Source: a virus
IMG/VR virus record: IMGVR_UViG_3300020469_003502
Span: 1-53,797 of that record
Length of the DNA stretch: 53,797 bases
Strand: one strand, 5' to 3'
Made by a program: the position numbers and the translations under genes. The notes beneath the pieces were generated by a model. The model worked only from the letters and a program-made list of their open reading frames with translations, ran no database searches and had not been told where the DNA came from. Every line of letters begins with the position of its first letter. The first letter of the stretch is position 1. Positions 44,559 through 51,633 of this stretch are shown in pieces.

Positions 44559-44952
44559 TGGTAAAACTACACTAGCAAAACCATTTGCAGAACTAATCGG
44601 CGGTATACACATTAATGCTGATACAATAAGAAAAAAATATGACGATTGGGACTTTAGTCCTGATGGACGTATTAGACAAGCACAACGTATGCGACACTTG
44701 GCTGATGGAGTAGAGATGGCTGGCAAAATTGCAGTTGCTGACTTTGTGTGCCCCACCGAACAAGCACGTAAAGAATTTGCACCCGACTATACAGTTTGGA
44801 TGGATACAATTAATGCAGGTAGATTTGCCGACACAAATGCTATATTTGAAAATCCTCCAAACTGCGATTATCATGTAGGCAAATGGTTTACAGATACACC
44901 AGCACAATTAATGCCAGTAGTACAACGTTGGATGGAGAAAAATAATGTTTGA
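44527..44952 (+). CDS. Adenylylsulfate (APS) kinase-like P-loop enzyme
   Basis: This 141-residue protein has a Walker A loop GLPGSGKTTLA (residues 7-17) and HINADTIRKKYDDWDFS (28-44), matching the 'DGDnvR...l.FS' APS-binding region. It also has GRIRQAQRMRHLAD (47-60), VADFVCPTEQAR and VWMDTINAGRFADTN, in the order found in CysC. It is shorter than typical CysC (about 175-200 residues). The product would be PAPS, the sulfate donor for the sulfotransferases encoded 10 kb upstream. The next gene encodes a nucleotidyltransferase that could act with it. A broader polynucleotide- or sugar-kinase role cannot be excluded. Confidence 0.75.
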   Translation: MKILIFGLPGSGKTTLAKPFAELIGGIHINADTIRKKYDDWDFSPDGRIRQAQRMRHLADGVEMAGKIAVADFVCPTEQARKEFAPDYTVWMDTINAGRFADTNAIFENPPNCDYHVGKWFTDTPAQLMPVVQRWMEKNNV

Positions 44953-45334
44953 TTGGAAGAAACCCACTGCACAAATGCTTGGACGTTGGCAACCTTGGCA
45001 TGATGGACATACTGAATTGTTCAAACGCATACTAGCAGAACACGGACAAGTTTGTATTATGATACGAGATGTATGTGGTGCAGATGCTGGTATGGGAAAC
45101 ACAGACAACCCGTTTGATTATCGTACAGTAAAGAAAAATATCATAGCAGGGTTGGAAGAACATGGTTATAAATGTGGTATTGAATATGAAGTTTTAAGTG
45201 TTCCTAATATTGTAGACATCAGCTATGGCAGAGGTGTAGGATACACATTTACTGAGCATGACTTGGATAAAGATATTCAAGCTATAAGTGCGACAAAGAT
45301 TCGTGCTGAAATGAGAGCTAAAGGCGAACTATGA
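44945..45334 (+). CDS. Small nucleotidyltransferase (cytidylyl/adenylyltransferase fold)
   Basis: The 129-residue protein has the HIGH-type motif GRWQPWHDGHTEL (13-25) and a closing ISATKIRAEMR (114-124). These are the two landmarks of NMNAT, cytidylyltransferases and, in altered form, ATP sulfurylase. It abuts the APS-kinase-like gene with an 8-base overlap. That arrangement recalls the kinase plus sulfurylase pairs that make PAPS, but the sulfurylase QxRNPxHxxHE motif is not present as such. It may instead activate a sugar phosphate or polyol phosphate to CDP- or ADP- form. It is a diverged, shorter relative of the protein at 728-1312. Confidence 0.7.
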   Translation: MFDWKKPTAQMLGRWQPWHDGHTELFKRILAEHGQVCIMIRDVCGADAGMGNTDNPFDYRTVKKNIIAGLEEHGYKCGIEYEVLSVPNIVDISYGRGVGYTFTEHDLDKDIQAISATKIRAEMRAKGEL

Positions 45335-46818
45335 TAAGTTGGGGTTGGACAGGTATGGCACATGATGCTAGTTTAGCAGTGTTTGATAACAAGCAACTGA
45401 TGTTTGCCTCTCATGCCGAACGTTACAGCAGAATAAAAAATGACAAGCATCTTAATCGTGGTATACTTATAGATGCATTGTACCATGGTGAGCCTGATGA
45501 AATATTCTTTTATGAAAGACCTTGGTTAAAGAAAACAAGACAGTTGTACGCTGGACAGTATAATTTACTTACAAAACCTTCTCCAAGAAGTGTGCTTGGT
45601 GAATTGTATACTAATCCACCACGTGTACGCACAACAACGCATCATCACAGTCATGCCGCCGGAGGTTATTTTACCAGTCCGTTTGATGATGCTGTGATAC
45701 TGTGCATAGACAGTATAGGTGAATGGGAAACAATTAGCATATGGACAGGTGAAGGTAATCAATTAAAGAAACTATGGAGTCAAAGTTATCCTAATAGTAT
45801 AGGCATATGGTACAGTGGTATGACACAGCGTATAGGCTTAAAGCCACAAGAACATGAATATATATTAATGGGTATGGCGGCTGTAGGTGATCCCAACACA
45901 TATTATGATCTAATTAAAAATGATTTTATATTAAAGATGCCCACAATGCAAGACGGTAAAACTGTATTTTTACGCAACTGTCACAGAGGTTGTATGAATT
46001 GGCAACCTTTACTAAACAGTGTACAAAATTATGCTGATATAGCCGCGGCGACTCAGCGTATATACGAAGAAATATTTCTAGGACTAATAAGACACACAGC
46101 ATACTTGACCAATGGTCGTAAAAAGAATCTGGTACTTACCGGAGGTTGTGTATTGAACTGTGTTGCAAATCCAATTGCACATACACATTTTGATAACGTA
46201 TGGATCATGCCCAATCCAGGTGATGCTGGCAGTGCAATTGGTTGTGTGCTTGCTCACAAAAGCGAACACATAGAGTGGCCCGGACCATATTTGGGACACA
46301 ATATACAAGGAGAATATCCAGTTGAAAAAGTTATACATGAACTACAAACCAACAAAATTACTGCCGTTGCGGCAGGTAGGGCTGAGTTTGGTCCTCGGGC
46401 TCTCGGCAACCGTAGTATTCTTGCTGATCCCCGCGGAGATGATGTCAAGTCGCTTGTTAACAGTATTAAACACAGAGAGTCATTCAGACCATTTGCGCCA
46501 GCAATCCTTGAAGAACATGCGTCAGATTATTTCGACGGCTTCACAGGTCCGTACATGCAATACACAGCAACGTGTAAAGACCCTGCTTCGTTTCCAGCAA
46601 TCATCCACTACGATGACACAAGCAGAGTTCAGACAGTATCTAAAGACAATAATACAGGATTCAGAAAACTGCTAGAACGTTGGTATGAACTAACAGGTTG
46701 TCCCATGCTATTGAATACAAGTTTAAACATCAAAGGTGAGCCATTGGTTAATAGTTTAGCTGACGCCGAGCGTTGGAGCGAACAATACGGAGTAGAAGTT
46801 TGCACACCCTCGGTATAG
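45331..46818 (+). CDS. Carbamoyltransferase (NodU/CmcH family)
   Basis: The 495-residue protein has both domains of the family. The N-terminal YrdC/Kae1-like part has GMAHDASLAVF (8-18), the metal-binding THHHSHAAGGYF (103-114), CIDSIGEWET (125-134), LMGMAAVGDP and LTGGCVLNCVAN (269-280). The C-terminal part has AEFGPRALGNRSILADPR (351-368), ESFRPFAPAILEE and CPMLLNTSLNIKGEP. These enzymes transfer carbamoyl from carbamoyl phosphate, through carbamoyl-AMP, to a hydroxyl of a sugar or antibiotic, as in NodU, TobZ and CmcH. All landmarks are intact, so activity is likely. The target is presumably the glycan made by the cluster. Confidence 0.92.
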   Translation: MISWGWTGMAHDASLAVFDNKQLMFASHAERYSRIKNDKHLNRGILIDALYHGEPDEIFFYERPWLKKTRQLYAGQYNLLTKPSPRSVLGELYTNPPRVRTTTHHHSHAAGGYFTSPFDDAVILCIDSIGEWETISIWTGEGNQLKKLWSQSYPNSIGIWYSGMTQRIGLKPQEHEYILMGMAAVGDPNTYYDLIKNDFILKMPTMQDGKTVFLRNCHRGCMNWQPLLNSVQNYADIAAATQRIYEEIFLGLIRHTAYLTNGRKKNLVLTGGCVLNCVANPIAHTHFDNVWIMPNPGDAGSAIGCVLAHKSEHIEWPGPYLGHNIQGEYPVEKVIHELQTNKITAVAAGRAEFGPRALGNRSILADPRGDDVKSLVNSIKHRESFRPFAPAILEEHASDYFDGFTGPYMQYTATCKDPASFPAIIHYDDTSRVQTVSKDNNTGFRKLLERWYELTGCPMLLNTSLNIKGEPLVNSLADAERWSEQYGVEVCTPSV

Positions 46819-49106
46819 TAGGAGGCGGTCGTTGGGCTAAAATAATTCAACGTGTTGCCAAAAACAATAGAATACAAACACAAATCTACAGTCGCAATCC
46901 TGACTTACCCACAGTGACTAAGTTAGAAGATTTGCGTAGCGGTTACTGTTGGATAGCCAATCAACCTGACGATCATTTTACAAGTGTAGTACACTGTTTG
47001 TCGTTGGATAAACATGTTCTAGTAGAAAAGCCAATAGTAAGAACTGTACTAGAACACAACAAGCTAGTGAAACTTGCCAAACAACTTAACCTAAATTTAA
47101 TTGTTGGCTTGGAATTAGAATATAGTAATACAATAAATGATATCGCAAGTCAAGTAGAAAATCCTAAAAAGATTGAAATAGTATGGAATAGTAAAAATAA
47201 TACTCAACGGCATGGCGAACAATATGTAAGCGATCCTACAATTAGTGTATTTGAAGATATTACACCTCATGTACTAACAGTATTACGCAAGATTGTCAAG
47301 AGCGAAACGGCAGTATTAAAAACAATTATACACAATGAAACTGGTATTGAATATACAATGCAGTTTGGTGATGCAAGCGTTGATGTTACACTAAAGCGTG
47401 ATGTAGAAAATACCAGAACTATAACTGTAGATGGTGTTGAATATGATTTCAGTACTGATGATGGTAAAAGTTTAGATAGACAATTGGAAGCATTTTACCG
47501 AGGCGATACAGTAAACAGTGCAGAGAACACCATCTGGATTACACGATTTATTGAAAAAGGCTGTCGACAACTAATACCACAACACCACGACATAGTTAGA
47601 TTCAATGATACATTTACTGCTAAAGAAATAGTAGCGTTATACACCAGCAAATCAATTATTGATTGTGGACTTGCTGTGAGTAGATATGATCCTCAATTGA
47701 TGATTGCTGTAGAACAAATATACACAATTATAAAATGTTACAGTGCCGATCCATTTGTTACACAACAATATATACAACAACAATTAAATGTCAATCGAAA
47801 AAGATTAATTCAATTGAATCAAGTTATAAAAAACACAGAGTTTATTCAAACTTGTATTACAGATGACATACGCAATCAACAGTACTGGCACAACACTATT
47901 ATACCTCTGAGTCAGAGTGGTACAATCCGTAATGTGCTCAATAATGAATACAGTTATCCGCACAGGGTAGGACTACACATTGGACAAAGCTGTATGTTTT
48001 GGTGTAGTTTTTGTGGTCGCAACATGGATACAAATGCCGCTTACAAAAAGACTGAACTAAAAGCTACAACACCTGACATTGTAAATCTGATAAAAACAGC
48101 CCCCAACGATGATCCCTATAGGTTTTATTTGAGTGGAGGATTGGAAACACTTACTAATCCTGACTTGATGAAATTGATTAGTGCAGGTTATGACAGAGGC
48201 TTTAAGTTTAGTCTGTATACAAATGGATTTATGCTTACTGAAAAGTTTGTTGAAGCTAATCAAGACTTGTTTAAACTTGAAGTATTGCGTATAAGTTTAT
48301 ATGGAAGCAATCAACAGGTATATGAACAAATAACCAAACATAAAAAAGGATTTGAACGTGTTAAACAAAATGCAATTGACTTCTTACGCTATAAGAAAAA
48401 ACACAATAAAAAACTAAGGTTTGGATTTAATTATATTATTTTACCAGGATTAGAACAAGACTTTTTAGAAGTAATTGATCTAATAGAAGAAATAAATCGC
48501 ACAGCAGGTGATCAAATTGATTTTATTACACTCAGAGAAAACTTTCAAACGCCCAATGAACTGGATACGTTTGGTGATAGAACAAAAATAAAACAAGTAT
48601 TCGCAGAGGTTGAAAAACGTAGAAACAGTGAGCATTTAAACCGTTTGCACATAGATTATGGTTATGCACTAAACGCATTAAGCAGAGGCATTGATGCTCC
48701 CACTATGCATTGTATTACAGAAGAACAGATGCTACCCAAAGGCTTTCCACAAGTAGACTTGGTAGTAGATGCATATGGTTTGGTTTATTTGTGCAGAGAA
48801 GCAGGGTTCTTAGACAGACCAGGTAATGATAGATACATAATTGGTAAGTTATCTGAAACTGACAGTTTAGAAAGTATAGTACGCAATTGGATACGCAACG
48901 GAAAACCTGTAGATATTCAAAAAGGTGATACAGAATTTATGGACAGCTATGAACACATAATTAGTTTGATGCTGAACCAATCGAACAGTGACCAACAACA
49001 TGGCATACCAGAACAATTAGGGCCAATACTTGCAAAAGCACAAGCTACGGATACAGTCAGTGTGCAAGCATTTTATCAAGGAGATCCAAATGCCAAAGTC
49101 AATTGA
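46800..49106 (+). CDS. Gfo/Idh/MocA oxidoreductase fused to a radical SAM domain
   Basis: The start is TTG 46800, 7 bases after GGAG, giving 768 residues that begin MHTLGIVGGGRWAKII. The upstream in-frame TTG at 46773 lies inside the carbamoyltransferase gene. Residues 3-110 are the NAD(P)-binding Rossmann part (GIVGGGRW, then LVEKPI at 74-79 with the family Lys). DITPHVL (153-159) matches the catalytic 'DxxxH'. Residues about 170-260 form the beta-sheet part of this family. A helical linker (about 270-380) leads to the radical SAM core CMFWCSFC (C398, C402, C405). YLSGGLETL replaces GGEP, followed by SLYTNGFML. A late CREAGF and a short C-terminus close the protein. The fusion suggests successive redox and radical steps on one sugar substrate. 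Confidence 0.8.
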   Translation: MHTLGIVGGGRWAKIIQRVAKNNRIQTQIYSRNPDLPTVTKLEDLRSGYCWIANQPDDHFTSVVHCLSLDKHVLVEKPIVRTVLEHNKLVKLAKQLNLNLIVGLELEYSNTINDIASQVENPKKIEIVWNSKNNTQRHGEQYVSDPTISVFEDITPHVLTVLRKIVKSETAVLKTIIHNETGIEYTMQFGDASVDVTLKRDVENTRTITVDGVEYDFSTDDGKSLDRQLEAFYRGDTVNSAENTIWITRFIEKGCRQLIPQHHDIVRFNDTFTAKEIVALYTSKSIIDCGLAVSRYDPQLMIAVEQIYTIIKCYSADPFVTQQYIQQQLNVNRKRLIQLNQVIKNTEFIQTCITDDIRNQQYWHNTIIPLSQSGTIRNVLNNEYSYPHRVGLHIGQSCMFWCSFCGRNMDTNAAYKKTELKATTPDIVNLIKTAPNDDPYRFYLSGGLETLTNPDLMKLISAGYDRGFKFSLYTNGFMLTEKFVEANQDLFKLEVLRISLYGSNQQVYEQITKHKKGFERVKQNAIDFLRYKKKHNKKLRFGFNYIILPGLEQDFLEVIDLIEEINRTAGDQIDFITLRENFQTPNELDTFGDRTKIKQVFAEVEKRRNSEHLNRLHIDYGYALNALSRGIDAPTMHCITEEQMLPKGFPQVDLVVDAYGLVYLCREAGFLDRPGNDRYIIGKLSETDSLESIVRNWIRNGKPVDIQKGDTEFMDSYEHIISLMLNQSNSDQQHGIPEQLGPILAKAQATDTVSVQAFYQGDPNAKVN

Positions 49107-49836
49107 AGACTATTGTCGCAATCTAACATACGGAACTGACACAGTATTTTGGTGCATGGGCGATGAAACAGTATTACCATTGACAATGAACTGGGTTGAA
49201 AACTGTAAACAGTTGGGTATAAATTTATTATATGTAGCATTGGATCTGCAGAGTTATCATGTTATGCAGAGCCGTGTGCCTACAGTACACATACCACAAG
49301 GCAACCACCATGTGTTTGTGTATAAATTTATTGTAGGACAACAGATCATGCAGTGTGGATTAAATTGGTTTTATACTGATGTTGATTGTGTAGCAAGACG
49401 AGATTTTACTGTTGGCATAAGAGAAATATTTAAAACAAAAACTGATATGGTGTGTCAAAGTGTAAAACAATATGCATGGTTAGGTGATCCAATTGATGCA
49501 CACAGTGAATACAACTGTGGTACAGGTATGTTTGGTATGAGATGCAAAACAGAAAATATTGCAATATGTGAAACAGATTATCTATATGCAAACGGCTATG
49601 ACAGTACCTGCCAAAAATTTGCCAACACACACCTAAAACATTTATCGAACAACTATATTACACTATTAGATCCTATACAGTTTCCCACTGGACATAACTT
49701 TGATATTAATGCTGACTGGAAAGTATTTCATGTAACTGGTAAGTATGCTTATGAGGATTGGGATAATACAAAAGAATACTTGGGTGATAGTGCTAAGATA
49801 GCAAGTTTAAAGCAGTTAGGACTTTGGTACCAATGA
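49090..49836 (+). CDS. Nucleotide-diphospho-sugar transferase (GT-A-like)
   Basis: The start is ATG 49090, after AAGGAG (248 residues). The frame upstream to 49030 lies in the previous gene. The core is VFVYKFIVGQQIMQCGLNWF followed by YTDVDCVARRDF, with the DxD motif D97-V-D99, as in the GT77/Nucleotid_trans family of xylosyl- and galactosyltransferases. Later EYNCGTGMFGMR and FPTGHNFDINADWKVFHVTG take the place of the acceptor and His-metal loops. Its neighbour downstream is a UDP-xylose-synthase-like gene, so UDP-xylose is a plausible donor. Confidence 0.7.
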   Translation: MPKSIEDYCRNLTYGTDTVFWCMGDETVLPLTMNWVENCKQLGINLLYVALDLQSYHVMQSRVPTVHIPQGNHHVFVYKFIVGQQIMQCGLNWFYTDVDCVARRDFTVGIREIFKTKTDMVCQSVKQYAWLGDPIDAHSEYNCGTGMFGMRCKTENIAICETDYLYANGYDSTCQKFANTHLKHLSNNYITLLDPIQFPTGHNFDINADWKVFHVTGKYAYEDWDNTKEYLGDSAKIASLKQLGLWYQ

Positions 49837-50777
49837 CAATACTAGTAACAGGAGCCGCAGGCTTATTGGGCACAGAACTGTGTAGGCAACTGCTAGCACA
49901 AGGTGAAACTGTATATGCAGTTGATAACTTTTATACTGGTTCGAAATCAAATATAGAACAATTCAAAGGAAGAAATGGGTTTTACTTTGTTGAGCATGAT
50001 ATCAGAGATCCTTACCAATGGAACAATCCCATGGGCATGTTTGATCCACTCAAACAAGTGTATAATCTAGCTTGTCCAGCTAGTCCTGTACACTATCAAA
50101 CAGATCCATGGAATACACTAATGACAAATATTGATGGTGTACGCAATATGCTTGAATTATGTAAACAACACAATTTAAGAATGTTACAAGCAAGTACCAG
50201 CGAAGTATATGGCGACCCACTTGAAAATCCACAAAATGAAAAATATTGGGGTAATGTAAATCCGTTAGGTCCACGTGCTTGTTATGATGAAGGCAAGCGT
50301 GTAGCAGAAACCATGTGTACTATTAGCAGTGTAGATACTTGTATTGCTAGAATATTCAATACATTTGGTCCACACATGGCATTGAATGATGGTAGAGCTG
50401 TTAGTAACTTTATTATACAAGCAATACAAAATCAACCAATTACTGTACACGGCGATGGCAAACAAACTAGAAGTTTTTGTTATGTAACTGACACTGTGAA
50501 AGGACTAATTGCTCTTATGAACAGTGATAACAAAGGACCAATTAATATTGGTAATATAAAAGAAGTAACACTACTACAACTAGCAAAAGAAATAATAGAA
50601 CTAGCTGACAGCGACAGTGAAATTATCCATACAGACAGTGCAGTAGATGATCCACACCAACGTTGCCCAGATATATATCATGCAATAACTAAACTGGGTT
50701 GGGCACCCGATGTTGACAGACGAACTGGACTTAAATATACTATAGACTATGTGAGGAAACAACTATGCGATGGTTAA
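49833..50777 (+). CDS. NAD-dependent epimerase/dehydratase, UDP-glucuronate decarboxylase-like
   Basis: The start is ATG 49833 in an ATGA overlap (314 residues). The NAD-binding GxxGxxG is TGAAGLLG (6-13), with D31 closing the ribose site. STSEVYGDPLENPQNE (121-136) and NPLGPRACYDEGKRVAE (143-159) carry the catalytic Ser/Thr and the Y151-x-x-x-K155 pair. The wording 'GPRACYDEGKR' is typical of UDP-glucuronate decarboxylase (UXS), which makes UDP-xylose. ARIFNTFGPHM and DGKQTRSFCYVTD are further extended-SDR landmarks. It ends 13 bases into a tiny gene. Related dTDP-glucose dehydratases are the main alternative, but the motif wording favours UXS. Confidence 0.88.
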   Translation: MTILVTGAAGLLGTELCRQLLAQGETVYAVDNFYTGSKSNIEQFKGRNGFYFVEHDIRDPYQWNNPMGMFDPLKQVYNLACPASPVHYQTDPWNTLMTNIDGVRNMLELCKQHNLRMLQASTSEVYGDPLENPQNEKYWGNVNPLGPRACYDEGKRVAETMCTISSVDTCIARIFNTFGPHMALNDGRAVSNFIIQAIQNQPITVHGDGKQTRSFCYVTDTVKGLIALMNSDNKGPINIGNIKEVTLLQLAKEIIELADSDSEIIHTDSAVDDPHQRCPDIYHAITKLGWAPDVDRRTGLKYTIDYVRKQLCDG

Positions 50778-50878
50778 TTAATTTTATATTATCACCTTGG
50801 CGCAAGTATAAACTATACAAGTGGCGTAAACAAAAAATAAAAGAATTAAAAGACAAAGATCCTTTTATATACGAGTAG
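50765..50878 (+). CDS. Tiny basic conserved phage protein (37 residues)
   Basis: This very short gene starts at ATG 50765, inside the end of the epimerase gene, and ends at TAG 50878. The protein has a hydrophobic start (MRWLINFILSPWRKYKLYKW), a Lys/Arg-rich middle and the end KDKDPFIYE. I have an impression of short proteins ending in DPFIY in marine T4-like phages, function unknown. The layout, hydrophobic then basic, fits a membrane-surface or nucleic-acid-binding peptide. It closes the long transcript, and the next sigma70 promoter begins at the base after its stop. Confidence 0.6.
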   Translation: MRWLINFILSPWRKYKLYKWRKQKIKELKDKDPFIYE

Positions 50879-50907
50879 TTGACAAACAGTTGAATGTTTG
50901 CTATAAT
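50879..50907 (+). promoter_or_regulatory. Perfect-consensus sigma70 promoter
   Basis: TTGACA (50879-50884), a 17-base spacer and TATAAT (50902-50907) form an exact consensus promoter. Transcription should start near 50914. The downstream gene must therefore start after that point, which rules out the in-frame TTG at 50890 and supports TTG 50929, preceded by CGGAG. Confidence 0.92.
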
Positions 50908-50928
50908 AAAATAATTACGGAGTCTAAT

Positions 50929-51633
50929 TTGTTAGATGTTGTACAAATCAGTTATCATGAAACGTTTGCTGATGATAACTTTGAGATATTAAAGATGTTT
51001 GCACCTCATGCCAAGCGTGTACAGGGTGTTGAAGGCATCTTTGCGGCACACAAAGCCGCGGCTGAAATAGCAGAGACCAGTCATTTTTATGTAATTGATG
51101 CTGATGCAGTTATGGACGAAGAGTTTAGTTTTAGATTTAAACCTGAATCAAACAAGTTTGTATATGAAACTGTACCAGAGACAGACTGTGTATTTGTGTG
51201 GCGTAGTCGAAATCCCATCAATGATTTATTATATGGCTATGGCGGAGCAAAACTGTTTCCTAGAAAGAAACTATTAGAAGCAGAGGATTGGAATGTAGAT
51301 ATGACCACTACAATAGGTTGTACATTTGTTCCCAAATTTCAAATTAGTAATATTACAGCATTCAACACCAGCGAGTTTGAAACTTGGAAAAGTGCTTTCA
51401 GAGAGTGTACCAAGTTAGCCAGTAGTATAATACCAAATGGTGATAGTATAGATAATATATATAGATTAAAAGTTTGGCAAGAGCGAGGTGCTAAAAGACC
51501 ATATGGTGAGTATTGTATACTAGGTGCAAAACAAGGTGCTGACTTTGGCACAGCATATAGAAACAAACCACATGTACTTACTAAAATAAATGACTTTGAT
51601 TGGTTAAAGGAAACATTCAATGACGCAGTCTAA
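50929..51633 (+). CDS. GT-A-like glycosyltransferase, paralogue of the 28410-29390 protein
   Basis: The start is TTG 50929, after CGGAG (234 residues), because the promoter occupies the earlier candidate start. The protein (MLDVVQISYHETFADDNFEI, then GIFAAHKAAAEIAETSHF and VIDADAVMDEEF, with D57-A-D59) follows the same plan as the enzyme at 28410-29390. It also shares the WRSRNPINDLLYGYGGAKLF segment and the terminal DFDWLKETF. It lacks that protein's C-terminal extension. Unlike its paralogue it is under a strong host-type promoter, so it could act early in infection. Likely role: sugar transfer, with donor unknown. Confidence 0.65.
   Translation: MLDVVQISYHETFADDNFEILKMFAPHAKRVQGVEGIFAAHKAAAEIAETSHFYVIDADAVMDEEFSFRFKPESNKFVYETVPETDCVFVWRSRNPINDLLYGYGGAKLFPRKKLLEAEDWNVDMTTTIGCTFVPKFQISNITAFNTSEFETWKSAFRECTKLASSIIPNGDSIDNIYRLKVWQERGAKRPYGEYCILGAKQGADFGTAYRNKPHVLTKINDFDWLKETFNDAV

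Noticed and set aside
46322-46675. 117-codon plus-strand frame within the carbamoyltransferase gene
   Set aside because: It overlaps the invariant AEFGPRALGNRSIL region of an intact enzyme in another frame, and has no ribosome site.
25680-50777. RiPP (modified peptide) cluster as the sole explanation for the radical SAM genes
   Set aside because: No short precursor peptide with a leader, no RRE domain and no RiPP exporter or protease was found. The many sugar enzymes fit glycan chemistry better, though peptide modification of a fibre is still possible.
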